The notes under the pieces are model-generated. The model did not search any database. It was not told the DNA's origin and worked only from the letters and a program-made list of their open reading frames with translations. A stretch of 49,672 bases of DNA from Bacillota bacterium (GTDB lineage: Bacteria > Bacillota > Clostridia > Lachnospirales > Lachnospiraceae). Of this stretch, positions 32,371 to 40,912 are shown in pieces. Location: contig JAEZKA010000053.1 in NCBI GenBank assembly GCA_023436225.1, positions 1-49,672 of the forward strand, in the 5' to 3' direction. The stretch's first letter is position 1. Each line of letters opens with the position of its first letter. The position numbers were made by a program, and so were the translations under genes.

Positions 32371-33651
32371 TTATCTGACTATCACAGAAACGCCATCAGG
32401 TATAATAGTAATCTTACTATCACTTTTACCTAGATAGTTATCTGCTTTAGCAATCGCTTTCTGAATACTTTCTGCGTACTCCATTTGCATATCAGTGACG
32501 AGCTTTTTGGGCGCTTGGGTTACCATAATAACCCTATGCTTTAGCAGGATGCGACATAAAATCTGTGCTTCCCACTGGTCGGGTACTGTTTCGCCGCGTT
32601 TTCTTGCCAGAATATCATCCATAATTACCTGCAAAGCTTTTCCGTCAGTAAAGGTATCATATAGATCCTGTCCACCATGACCATATATACAACTTGATAC
32701 CATGATAATTATACCTCCCGGTTTACAGCTGTACTCTGCTGCGACCATTCCTTTCACCGTTTGATATACATTTTGGTCAAGCGGATAACCCCCGTTAGTT
32801 GAGATCACGATGTCAGCAGGAGAGGCATCCACACCACATAAATCTTCGACAAAGGTGCAGCCGACTCGATGAGCTTTATCATAGTGACCCGCAAAGGCTT
32901 TAATTACTTTTTTGTTATGATCTAATACAACATTGATAATAAAAGCAAGCTTTGCTTTTTCTGCGGCATATAGCATATCTTTGTGAAGAGGATTCCCCTC
33001 CAGTATACCTGAACGAGAGTTAGGGTCGGCAATAAATTCGGAACAGTGGTTTGCCATTACGGTAGAGCGGCTACAAATACCTGGTAGTACGCTTTTTCTT
33101 CCTCCGGAAAAACCGGCAAAAAAATGAGGTTCAATAAAGCCTTCAGAAATAAGTAGGTCTGCCTGAGCAGCATAACGGTTAATGATGAGTTCACCACCGG
33201 ATGGCAAGATACCGATATTAACAAAATCCTCTGATTTCCTGCTTTCATGAACAATAAATTGAATATCCGGGTTATTTACTATTTCTTCGCCGAACTTTTC
33301 AATTAATTCTTCTTTTGTGGTCAACCGATGAAAGCCGGTAGCAATTAATATTGTTAGTTTGGCTTCAGGATTTCCTTCGTGGATTTCCTTTAATAGTGAT
33401 GGCATTATTATCTTACTGGGAACTGGTCTTGTATGATCACTGGCGATAAGGACAATGTTGTTTTTACCTTTTACCAGCTCCCTTAGTGGGGGCGAAGCAA
33501 TAGGATTGGCGAGAGCTTCATCAATTAATGCTGTTTCTGACATATTCGAAACATAGTCGTGAGCTTTTGATTCCAGTATTTTGTTAATACGGTAATCAGG
33601 TATCTCGGTTTCTAGGATTGTTTTACCGTAGGGTAGTTTTATGTTAGCCAA
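32371..33651 (-). CDS. Lactate racemase superfamily protein (LarA-like, nickel-pincer enzyme)
   Basis: 426 residues, the length of LarA. All residues known to hold the nickel pincer cofactor or act in catalysis in Lactiplantibacillus LarA have counterparts: Arg75 in SDHTRPVPS, His108 in TGFHRLT, His176 in EPHFFAGFSGG, Lys186 in GRKSVLPG, His202 in VMANH. GYPLDQNVYQTVKG is also conserved. The superfamily racemises or epimerises 2-hydroxy acids, including lactate, malate and gluconate. The cofactor needs LarB, LarC and LarE, which are not in the window. The start is TTG with AAGGAG 9 nt upstream. It diverges from a sugar operon with an FAD-linked hydroxy-acid-oxidase-like gene, suggesting it epimerises that pathway's hydroxy acid (inference). 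Confidence 0.88.
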   Translation of the reverse strand: MANIKLPYGKTILETEIPDYRINKILESKAHDYVSNMSETALIDEALANPIASPPLRELVKGKNNIVLIASDHTRPVPSKIIMPSLLKEIHEGNPEAKLTILIATGFHRLTTKEELIEKFGEEIVNNPDIQFIVHESRKSEDFVNIGILPSGGELIINRYAAQADLLISEGFIEPHFFAGFSGGRKSVLPGICSRSTVMANHCSEFIADPNSRSGILEGNPLHKDMLYAAEKAKLAFIINVVLDHNKKVIKAFAGHYDKAHRVGCTFVEDLCGVDASPADIVISTNGGYPLDQNVYQTVKGMVAAEYSCKPGGIIIMVSSCIYGHGGQDLYDTFTDGKALQVIMDDILARKRGETVPDQWEAQILCRILLKHRVIMVTQAPKKLVTDMQMEYAESIQKAIAKADNYLGKSDSKITIIPDGVSVIVR

Positions 33652-33733
33652 TTGTGAGGACTCCTTCTTTTTCTATTACGGATGTCATTCGTTTATCAAA
33701 GCATTATGATAATCCAACCATATGAATAGTAAT

Positions 33734-33762
33734 ATCATAACATTGATGTAGTAAAATTACAA
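33734..33762 (-). promoter_or_regulatory. Promoter of the larA-like/rpiR operon
   Basis: On the minus strand TTGTAA (33762-33757) and TATGAT (33739-33734) are separated by 17 nt. This leaves a leader of about 75 nt before the TTG start. Confidence 0.5.
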
Positions 33763-33925
33763 TAAAAAACTTTAAAAACTGAATAATCAGGAAGCGAAAT
33801 GAGTTGTAGTTGGATTCAATCAATACAAATCCAAAAGGACCTACCAATCTAAGTGCGCAAAAACCTGATATCTTTCTTGGTTTTTGACAAACATTACAAA
33901 TCACTTCATAAATTAAAATAATATA

Positions 33926-33954
33926 TTGAAATAAAACTACACGTATGATAGAAT
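33926..33954 (+). promoter_or_regulatory. Promoter of the twelve-gene catabolic operon
   Basis: TTGAAA at 33926-33931 and TAGAAT at 33949-33954 are separated by 17 nt, about 50 nt before the kinase start. A second TTGACA at 33884-33889 lacks a good -10. The two divergent promoters are about 190 bp apart, and the space between them (33763-33925) probably carries regulator sites; no clear palindrome stands out. Confidence 0.55.
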
Positions 33955-34006
33955 GCAATTACACTAAGTAATAAATAATGTTAGCGTGGAGGTGCTTTTA
34001 CTAATT

Positions 34007-35476
34007 ATGAAGAAATATCTACTGGGAATAGATCTGGGTAGTGGTTCCGTAAAGCTTACCTTATTAACAAAGGACGGAAGAATTGCGGCTACGGGTGCAT
34101 GCGAATATCCGACGATTTATCCTTGTGTTGGTTGGGCAGAGCAAGACCCTCAGTCATGGAGAGTAGCATTGCATACAGGAATTAGCCGGCTTTTAAAGTC
34201 TACTGGAATTAAAGCGGATGAGATAGCTGCCATTGCGCCGGACGCAGCTACCCATACTACGGTTTTGCTGGACAAAGACCTGGTACCATTGGCGAATGCT
34301 ATATTATGGACTGATCAACGAAGTGTTCACGAAGTAGAGTATCTAAAAAATAATTTTAAGGATACCATCCTTGAAGAAACGTTGAATACTCCGACTACAG
34401 TTTGGACCTTGCCACAGTTGATGTGGATCAGGGACAACAGACCGGAGTTATGGGCAAAGACCAGATATCTTTTATTTGCAAAAGACTACCTTCGCTTCTG
34501 CCTGACAGGTACCTTGGGTACGGATGGAATTGATGCTATGGGATCAATGCTTTACGATGTTCGGAAGGAAAGCTGGTCAGATACCTTGTGCGCTATCGCA
34601 GATATTCCGAAAGAATGGCTACCGAAGGTTTATGCACCAACTGATAGAGCAGGTTATGTTACAGAGGAAGCAGCCAAAGAGTTTGAACTATGTGAGGGAA
34701 TACCGGTATACATCGGTACAACGGATACAGCCTTAGAGCAGCTGGCAGCAGGTAGCGTAGAGATTGGTCATGGTACAGTCAAATTGGCTACTGCAGGAAG
34801 AATATGCGTGATCTCAGATGGAGAGCGTCCTTCACCTTATTTGTTTAACTACAGACATGTGGTTCCGGGCCTATGGTATCCAGGTACTGCGACTAGCAGC
34901 TGCGCTGCCAGTTATCGTTGGTTTAGGGATACTCTTGGGAAGGAATTATATGATGATTTAAATAAAGAAGCAGTGCTGGTTGAGCCTGGCAGCGAGGGGT
35001 TAATGTTTCATCCATATCTGCAAGGAGAGCTTACTCCCTATAATGACTCCAGTCTGCGCGCCAGCTTTATAGGAATTAGCTCCAGACATACCAAAGCCCA
35101 TTTCACACGTGCTGTATTAGAAGGAGTGGCATTTTCCCTGAGAGATTGTATTGATACCTTAGTGAAAGAAAATTTAAATATGAATAGAATTCGAATTATC
35201 GGAGGAGGAGCCAGAAGTCTTCTTTGGAGACAAATTGTGGCTGATGTATTGGGGATGACGCTTGAGAAAGCGGAAGTGGATGACTCATCCTTTGGAGCAG
35301 CAATGCTTGCAGGTGTTGGTGTCGGATGGTTTGAAAACTTTCCGGATGCAGCAGATCGCTGTGTAAAGGTACAATCAGTCACCTACCCTGATATACAAAA
35401 TCACAAATTGTATGAGAAACAGTTTCAAAAATATAAAAAAATACACGATGCGCTGGCACCGATTTATCGGGAATGA
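34007..35476 (+). CDS. FGGY-family carbohydrate kinase (xylulokinase-like)
   Basis: 489 residues, typical FGGY length. The N-terminal phosphate loop is GIDLGSGSVKLTLL. Substrate-side WAEQDPQSW, TDQRS and the C-terminal ATP-side blocks GVAFSLRDCIDTL and IIGGGARSLLWRQIVADVLG are typical of the XylB branch. It phosphorylates a ketose (or polyol) in the cytoplasm. The substrate is not deducible. The frame opens with a GTG at 33986, but GGAGGTG at 33988-33994 serves better as RBS for ATG 34007, despite a 12-nt spacer. First gene of the operon, next to an isomerase, so the isomerase product is the likely substrate. Confidence 0.9.
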   Translation: MKKYLLGIDLGSGSVKLTLLTKDGRIAATGACEYPTIYPCVGWAEQDPQSWRVALHTGISRLLKSTGIKADEIAAIAPDAATHTTVLLDKDLVPLANAILWTDQRSVHEVEYLKNNFKDTILEETLNTPTTVWTLPQLMWIRDNRPELWAKTRYLLFAKDYLRFCLTGTLGTDGIDAMGSMLYDVRKESWSDTLCAIADIPKEWLPKVYAPTDRAGYVTEEAAKEFELCEGIPVYIGTTDTALEQLAAGSVEIGHGTVKLATAGRICVISDGERPSPYLFNYRHVVPGLWYPGTATSSCAASYRWFRDTLGKELYDDLNKEAVLVEPGSEGLMFHPYLQGELTPYNDSSLRASFIGISSRHTKAHFTRAVLEGVAFSLRDCIDTLVKENLNMNRIRIIGGGARSLLWRQIVADVLGMTLEKAEVDDSSFGAAMLAGVGVGWFENFPDAADRCVKVQSVTYPDIQNHKLYEKQFQKYKKIHDALAPIYRE

Positions 35477-35538
35477 TTTACGGCTTCATTAGTTACTAAT
35501 ATATATATATTCATACGTAGGAAAGAAGGAGAGACATT

Positions 35539-36933
35539 ATGTTGAACTATCATGTAAAAATAGGACTTGTTCCGATCCGGCGGGATGTGACACCCAGGCC
35601 TGGTATCTTTAACTGGGAAAAGGCAGAAGTACGAGGAAGAAAGATTGTAAAGTATATTGAGGAAAAGTATGCAGGGGAAGACAACATCACTTTTGTAGAT
35701 TTAAAAGGAATCAATGAGGTAGAAGTCCTCTATAATGAAAGTGATGCGCTCAAGGTGATTGAGCGGTTCCAAACAGAGAAAGTAGATGCCATCTTTATAA
35801 TTAATTGCAATTTTGGAAATGAAGAGGTAGCAGCCCAGGTGGCAAGTGCTTTGAACATACCGGTGCTTCTATGGGGACCCCTTGATGAGGAATATGCACC
35901 GGACGGAATGCGCTTTACCGATAGTCAATGTGGACTTTTCGGCATAAGCCGACAATTACAGCGCCGCAATATTCCGTTTACATATATTGAGAATTGTTCC
36001 TGTGAGGATGACCTGTTCCAGGAAGAGTTTTGCCGATTTATCTCTGTAGCCTGTATGGTTAAGAATTTCCGCGGATTAAGGGTTGCCCAGGTGGGAATGC
36101 GTCCGAAGCCCTTCTGTTCTGTCATATTTAATGAAGGTGAACTGCTTCAGCGGTTTGGCATACAAGTGATACCGGTTAATCTTGCGGTGGTTATTGATAA
36201 ATATAATCGCATCCTGGCAGAACGTGATGAAGAATTGGAAGCAGGAGCAAAATTACTGGAAAGCCGTTACGTAATGGATGATCTAACAGCACCTCTATTA
36301 AAGAAAGTATATGCTTTCGTACTTTTGTATCAGGATATTTTTGAAGAATATAAAGTTCAAGCAGTATCAGCAGAATGCTGGACAGCTATGCAGCTGGCGG
36401 TAGGAGCTATGCCTTGTACGGCATATAGCATATTAGCAGATATGGGATATATTGTAAGTTGTGAAAGTGATATGCACGGAGCAATCACCATGGCACTGCT
36501 TTCCTGCGCGTCCTTGGGTAAAAAGGTTCCCTTCTTCGGAGAATTTACCGTTCGTCATCCTGAGGATAAAAATGTTGAATTATTATGGCATTGCGGACCA
36601 TTTGCATATTCCTTGAAGAAACCCTCCTCAGTTGCAAAGGAAGTTAATATGCGTCAATGGTTCGAGGTGAAGGAAGGCAAATATACCATTGCCCGTATGG
36701 ATCAAGAGGATGGACGTTATAGCGTATTGTCCGGCACCTGTGAATCGGCTGAAGGACCTTATACCTTTGGAACCTATCTGTGGGCAAGATTTGATGATCT
36801 GTCAAAGTGGGAGCACAAGCTGATTGAAGGACCTTACATCCACCATATGGCAGAGATTGAGGGTGATTATACTAAGGAATTGAAGGAATTCTGTAAGTAT
36901 ATTCCTTTCCTTAATCCTGACTCGGTCCAATAG
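35539..36933 (+). CDS. L-fucose/L-arabinose isomerase-like protein
   Basis: 464 residues. Overall fold signs of the FucI/AraA superfamily: an N-terminal Rossmann-like part (FIINCNFGNEEVAAQVASAL, IPVLLWGPLDEEY), GLRVAQVGMRP, and the metal centre candidates Glu279 (SAECW), Asp311 (CESDMHGA) and a C-terminal His (YIHHMAEI). It is shorter than classical FucI (about 590). Known members interconvert aldoses and ketoses with Mn2+. The exact substrate is unknown and some relatives are uncharacterised. It follows the FGGY kinase by 62 bp. RBS AGAAGGAGAGAC. It lacks a signal peptide. Confidence 0.78.
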   Translation: MLNYHVKIGLVPIRRDVTPRPGIFNWEKAEVRGRKIVKYIEEKYAGEDNITFVDLKGINEVEVLYNESDALKVIERFQTEKVDAIFIINCNFGNEEVAAQVASALNIPVLLWGPLDEEYAPDGMRFTDSQCGLFGISRQLQRRNIPFTYIENCSCEDDLFQEEFCRFISVACMVKNFRGLRVAQVGMRPKPFCSVIFNEGELLQRFGIQVIPVNLAVVIDKYNRILAERDEELEAGAKLLESRYVMDDLTAPLLKKVYAFVLLYQDIFEEYKVQAVSAECWTAMQLAVGAMPCTAYSILADMGYIVSCESDMHGAITMALLSCASLGKKVPFFGEFTVRHPEDKNVELLWHCGPFAYSLKKPSSVAKEVNMRQWFEVKEGKYTIARMDQEDGRYSVLSGTCESAEGPYTFGTYLWARFDDLSKWEHKLIEGPYIHHMAEIEGDYTKELKEFCKYIPFLNPDSVQ

Positions 36934-36944
36934 TCTTACCATAG

Positions 36945-36983
36945 GGAATAATCCGTAGGTTTTTCCTAACTGCGGATTATTCC
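36945..36983 (+). promoter_or_regulatory. Intra-operon hairpin between isomerase and aldolase genes
   Basis: GGAATAATCCG (36945-36955) pairs perfectly with CGGATTATTCC (36973-36983). No T-run follows, so it is more likely an mRNA processing or stabilising element, or a partial pause site, than a terminator. It sits in the largest gap (118 bp) of the operon. Confidence 0.45.
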
Positions 36984-37051
36984 AATGATAATTATCCAAT
37001 TCATACCCGAAAACCTAATTAACCATAATGAAAATTAAGGAGATAAATACA

Positions 37052-37870
37052 ATGTTAATGGACTTAAAAGAAATCCTTGCCATAGGGGAAGAAAGAAAAT
37101 GTGCCATTCCCGCATTTAATGTATATAACCTTGAAACAGCACTCGGAGTTTATTATGCAGTGCTGGAGACCGGAGCACCTGTTATTTTTCAAATGTACAG
37201 TCGTCTTTTTGACGATCCGAGTTCAAGATTCTTGGCTCCAATGATTCTGGAAATGATCGAAGCATTACCGACACCAGCAGCCTTCCACTTGGATCATGGA
37301 GCAGGGAAACCCGAAATCTTACGTGCGTTACGGTATGGAGCAAGCGGAATTATGGTCGATGCCTCCACACATTCCTTGGCTGAGAATATTGCGATAACAA
37401 AAGAAGTCGTGCTGATGTGTAAAGAAGTCGGAGTCAGTGTCGAAGGGGAACTTGGACATATTGGTTCCACCAAGGATTCTGTTATGAGTGAATATACAAG
37501 AGTGGATGAGGCAGTTCAATATGTAAAAGAAACAGGAATAGCAGCATTGGCAATTATGGTTGGAACGGCACATGGCCATTATAAGCAGGCTCCCGTTTTG
37601 GATATCAATAGAATAAAGGAAATTAAAGAGGCTACACATATTCCGTTGGTATTGCATGGCGGTTCTGGTGTGCCGGACGAGCAAATTCGTATGGCGATTG
37701 ATGCAGGAATCCGAAAGATTAATTTCGGAACCGATGTGTGCTGTTCCTTCCTTGATAGTGTTTATCAAGTATCCCGTGACATTATTGCGGTTGACCTGTT
37801 TATGAAGGAACCGATTGAAGCAGTGAAGCAGTTTGCATTAGCTAAGATAAGCTTGCTGGGGGTGTGCTAA
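37052..37870 (+). CDS. Class II ketose-bisphosphate aldolase (FbaA/GatY/IolJ type)
   Basis: 272 residues. The zinc and catalytic motifs are in place: AAFHLDHG (catalytic Asp81, zinc His82), VEGELGHIG, GTAHGHYK and LHGGSGVP, then the phosphate loop INFGTD. The enzyme splits a ketose 1,6-bisphosphate, or 2-deoxy-5-keto-gluconate 6-phosphate in the IolJ branch, into DHAP and an aldehyde. I chose ATG 37052 (AAGGAG 9 nt upstream), eight codons inside the longest frame. The stop abuts the next ATG (TAAATG), so translation is coupled to the PfkB kinase. Presence of PfkB and an IolB-family gene in the operon makes an inositol-like branch possible. Confidence 0.92.
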   Translation: MLMDLKEILAIGEERKCAIPAFNVYNLETALGVYYAVLETGAPVIFQMYSRLFDDPSSRFLAPMILEMIEALPTPAAFHLDHGAGKPEILRALRYGASGIMVDASTHSLAENIAITKEVVLMCKEVGVSVEGELGHIGSTKDSVMSEYTRVDEAVQYVKETGIAALAIMVGTAHGHYKQAPVLDINRIKEIKEATHIPLVLHGGSGVPDEQIRMAIDAGIRKINFGTDVCCSFLDSVYQVSRDIIAVDLFMKEPIEAVKQFALAKISLLGVC

Positions 37871-38785
37871 ATGTATGAGGTAGTCGGCGTTGGCTCCGTC
37901 CTTTTTGATACCTTAATGCAGGCGGAGGGATTTCCGAAAGAAGATACTAAGTTACGAAGCAATATTACAAAGCAACAGGGCGGAGGTCCATGTGCCACTG
38001 CCTTAGTAGCAATGAAGAAGCTAGGAATAAGCTCAGCCTATATGGGAACAGTGGGCGATGATATATATGGTAAGCTTATCATGGAGGAGTTTACGAAATA
38101 TCAGGTAGGTACCGAAGACATAAAAGTAAAGAGAGGCTGCATCTCGGCAAATGCATTTGTACTTTTAAATATGTTGAACGCAACGCGTACCTGTGTATGG
38201 AATCTGGGAACACTTCCCCCGGTTGAGGAAAGTGAAATAAATCTGGAAACACTAAAAAATGCGAAATTTCTACATCTGGATGGGCATCAATTAGAGGCAG
38301 CAATCTATGCAGCAAAGAAAGCACATGAATACGGTGTGAAGGTAAGCTTGGATGCGGGAGGTACCTATCCCGGAATCGAACGATTACTACCTCTTGTAGA
38401 TGTCTTAATTCCTTCCGAGGAATTTGCACTTAAGATAACAGGCTGCAGTACAGCGGAGGAAGCAATTGAAGTATTGCAGCAACGATATCAACCGGAAATC
38501 CTTGTGATAACTCAAGGTAAATTAGGCGGAATCCTTTATAGCGAGGATGGTTTGCTTCATTATCCGGCTTATTCGGTAGATGCTGTAGATACTAACGGCG
38601 CGGGAGACGTATTCCATGGAGCTTTTATTGTAGGTCTGATAAAAGGAATGGAACCTTTCCGATGTGCATGCTTTGCCAGTGCTGTATCGGCATTAAAATG
38701 TACAAAGCTGGGTGCCAGAGAAGGCGTACCTTCTTATACTGAAGCAATTGAGTTTTTAAAAATAAGAGGGGGACTTAACGTATGA
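37871..38785 (+). CDS. PfkB-family sugar kinase
   Basis: 304 residues of the ribokinase fold. The first PfkB signature region is KQQGGGPCATALVAMKKLG with GTVGDDIYG. The second has DTNGAGDVFHGAFIVG, with the catalytic Asp in GAGD. Typical substrates are fructose-1-phosphate, tagatose-6-phosphate, 2-keto-gluconates and 5-dehydro-2-deoxygluconate (IolC). It lies directly after the aldolase, and its stop overlaps the start of the next gene (ATGA). The expected role is to add the second phosphate before aldol cleavage (inference). Confidence 0.92.
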   Translation: MYEVVGVGSVLFDTLMQAEGFPKEDTKLRSNITKQQGGGPCATALVAMKKLGISSAYMGTVGDDIYGKLIMEEFTKYQVGTEDIKVKRGCISANAFVLLNMLNATRTCVWNLGTLPPVEESEINLETLKNAKFLHLDGHQLEAAIYAAKKAHEYGVKVSLDAGGTYPGIERLLPLVDVLIPSEEFALKITGCSTAEEAIEVLQQRYQPEILVITQGKLGGILYSEDGLLHYPAYSVDAVDTNGAGDVFHGAFIVGLIKGMEPFRCACFASAVSALKCTKLGAREGVPSYTEAIEFLKIRGGLNV

Positions 38786-39453
38786 ATCGATTCGAAGAGT
38801 TAAGAAAGACAAATCCTCACATTGATTGGCAAGATGTCAGAAGTGAAGCATTCCGTCAGTATGGACAAGTAATCAATTCTTTTGACCCGGCTGCACTTAT
38901 TCAATTGAGTGAGAAAGTTGCTCCGATACCACAGCAGGGATCACGTTATTTCCCTGAAGTTTTGGAACTGGATACTCATCCTGATGCAGATATACTAAGA
39001 AATCGGTACTTTGGACAGTTGGATGCCCAGATCGGAATCTGTCATGGACACAATAGCTATTTAAATGGTTTAGAGTTTCATAAAAGCAGTGAAATTAATA
39101 TAGCAGTCACAGATTTGGTTTTACTATTAGCAGATCAGCGTGAAATGGAGTCGGATAATAGGATATCTTCTAATAAAGTAAAAGGTTTTTATTTACATAA
39201 GGGTGATGTGGTTGAAGTTTATGCAACGACTCTGCACTTTTGCCCGTGTGAGGTTGAGAATGGATTTTCCTGTATTGTCGTTTTGCCACGCAATACGAAT
39301 AAACCTCTGAATGAGGTCGGAGCTATGCAAGAGGATGAGCTATTGTTCGCGAAAAACAAATGGTTGATCGCCCATGAGGACAATTCTGCATTAATTAACA
39401 GAGGCGTGAAAGCTAAAATATATGGTCAAAATCTGGAAGTCAAATTGATCTAA
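38782..39453 (+). CDS. DUF4867-like cupin-fold protein
   Basis: 223 residues, soluble, no signal peptide. I recognise it as a probable DUF4867 member: IGICHGHNSYLNGLEFHKSSE, DLVLLLAD, GFYLHKGDVVEVYATTLHFCPCEV and NKWLIAHED. Conserved His/Glu clusters (HGHN, EFHKSSE, LHF) and the strand pattern suggest a metal-binding cupin, resembling ureidoglycolate-lyase-like proteins. This could be a sugar isomerase, epimerase or lyase. It is translationally coupled to the PfkB gene (ATGA overlap), so it very probably acts in the same pathway. No reaction is assigned. Confidence 0.7.
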   Translation: MNRFEELRKTNPHIDWQDVRSEAFRQYGQVINSFDPAALIQLSEKVAPIPQQGSRYFPEVLELDTHPDADILRNRYFGQLDAQIGICHGHNSYLNGLEFHKSSEINIAVTDLVLLLADQREMESDNRISSNKVKGFYLHKGDVVEVYATTLHFCPCEVENGFSCIVVLPRNTNKPLNEVGAMQEDELLFAKNKWLIAHEDNSALINRGVKAKIYGQNLEVKLI

Positions 39454-39471
39454 CAGGAAGGGAGATATACA

Positions 39472-40896
39472 ATGAAGGGTAATGCATTTATGAGTGATAT
39501 GGTCCGCAGCGAGCTGGAAGATATCGTTGGTGTGGAGCATGTCTCTACCAGAGAAAGTGATAAGATAACATATGGAGTCGATTATTTTTGGATCAGCCGT
39601 ATGTGGGCAGATAGAGGACAACGCCCACCCCAGGCAGATTATATCCTATATCCGGGAACGGCAGAAGAGATATCAAGAATCCTAAAAGTGGCTAATTATT
39701 ATAAAATACCTGTACATACCTGGGGTGGAGGCTCCGGTTCCCAGGGAGGCGCCTTGCCAATGGCCGGGGGTATTATCATAGATATGAAGCGCATGAATAA
39801 GCTGATTGAGTTCGATGAAGAAAGTAGAACCATTACAGCGGAGACAGGTATGATATTCCAACAGTTGGAATGGTTAGCCAATGAACGCGGTTACTCTACC
39901 ATGCACATTCCATCCTGTCTCACCTGTGGAACAATTGGCGGTGCCCTTGCCCATAGAGGTATTGGTATTATGTCAACCAAATACGGTAAAATCGATGATC
40001 AGTGTATTAATATGGAGATCGTACTTCCAAATGGCGACATCATAAATACTCTGCCTGTGCCCAAGCATGCAGCAGGTCCCGATCTGAATCAGATATTTAT
40101 CGGTTCGGAAGGTACTTTGGGAATTATCACAAAGGCAACCTTCAAGCTCTTTGAACAGCCGGAAAACAGACAATTCCGTGCCTTTATGTTCCCCAGCATG
40201 ACAGCGGGTATCTCAGCGGGACGTGATATCATGCAAAAACTCAAGCCCTCTATCCTGAGACTTTATGATGAGGCGGAGACAATATCCATCATTAAAAAAA
40301 TCGTCGGCGTGGAAAAGAAGGGCTCCTTTATGAACCTTGCACTGGAGGGTGATAAGCGTATCGTTGATATTGAGATGGAAATCGTCAAAGATATTGTTGC
40401 AAAATACGAGGGAGAAGATATGGGCTCGGAATACGGAGAGAAGTGGTATGAAAACCGAATCACCTTCTTCTATCCGGGTAATATTATGGATATACCGCAG
40501 ATGTTTGGAACAATGGATACGGTAGCAGACTTTAAGAACATAGAGAAAATATATTGGGCAATGAAGAATGCAATCGAGAGTAATTTCCCCGGAGTACGTT
40601 TCATTGCACACTGTTCTCATTGGTACGAATGGGGAACCATGATCTATGACCGCTTTATCATGGATAATCCTCCCCAGGATCCGGAGGAAGCAATTCGCCT
40701 TCATAACCGGATATGGAACACCGGTGTACGTGCAGCTATGGAAAACGGTGGAGTGATAAATGACCACCATGGAATAGGTCTGAAGCTGTCACGCCTTATG
40801 AAGGAACAATATGGACCTGCGATGCAAGTGATGGAAGGATTAAAGAAATCACTTGATCCAAACGGCATTATGAATCCATACAAACTAGGTCTATAA
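39472..40896 (+). CDS. FAD-linked oxidase (GlcD/alkyl-DHAP-synthase-like, VAO family)
   Basis: 474 residues. The N-terminal FAD-binding_4 (PCMH) domain shows DYILYPGTAEEISRILKVAN, VHTWGGGSGSQGGALPM, LTCGTIGGALAHRGIG and FIGSEGTLGIITKATFKLF. The C-terminal FAD-oxidase domain ends with HCSHWYEWGTMIYDRF, INDHHGIGLKLSRLMKEQYG and LDPNGIMNPYKLG. The family oxidises 2-hydroxy acids (lactate, glycolate) or related substrates. The HHGIG motif and SHWYEWGT are closer to the alkyldihydroxyacetone-phosphate-synthase-like branch than to classical GlcD. It is followed by Fe-S and ETF genes, so its electrons probably leave through them. RBS GGGAGATATACA. Confidence 0.88.
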   Translation: MKGNAFMSDMVRSELEDIVGVEHVSTRESDKITYGVDYFWISRMWADRGQRPPQADYILYPGTAEEISRILKVANYYKIPVHTWGGGSGSQGGALPMAGGIIIDMKRMNKLIEFDEESRTITAETGMIFQQLEWLANERGYSTMHIPSCLTCGTIGGALAHRGIGIMSTKYGKIDDQCINMEIVLPNGDIINTLPVPKHAAGPDLNQIFIGSEGTLGIITKATFKLFEQPENRQFRAFMFPSMTAGISAGRDIMQKLKPSILRLYDEAETISIIKKIVGVEKKGSFMNLALEGDKRIVDIEMEIVKDIVAKYEGEDMGSEYGEKWYENRITFFYPGNIMDIPQMFGTMDTVADFKNIEKIYWAMKNAIESNFPGVRFIAHCSHWYEWGTMIYDRFIMDNPPQDPEEAIRLHNRIWNTGVRAAMENGGVINDHHGIGLKLSRLMKEQYGPAMQVMEGLKKSLDPNGIMNPYKLGL

Positions 40897-40912
40897 AGGG
40901 GGAGAATGTACA

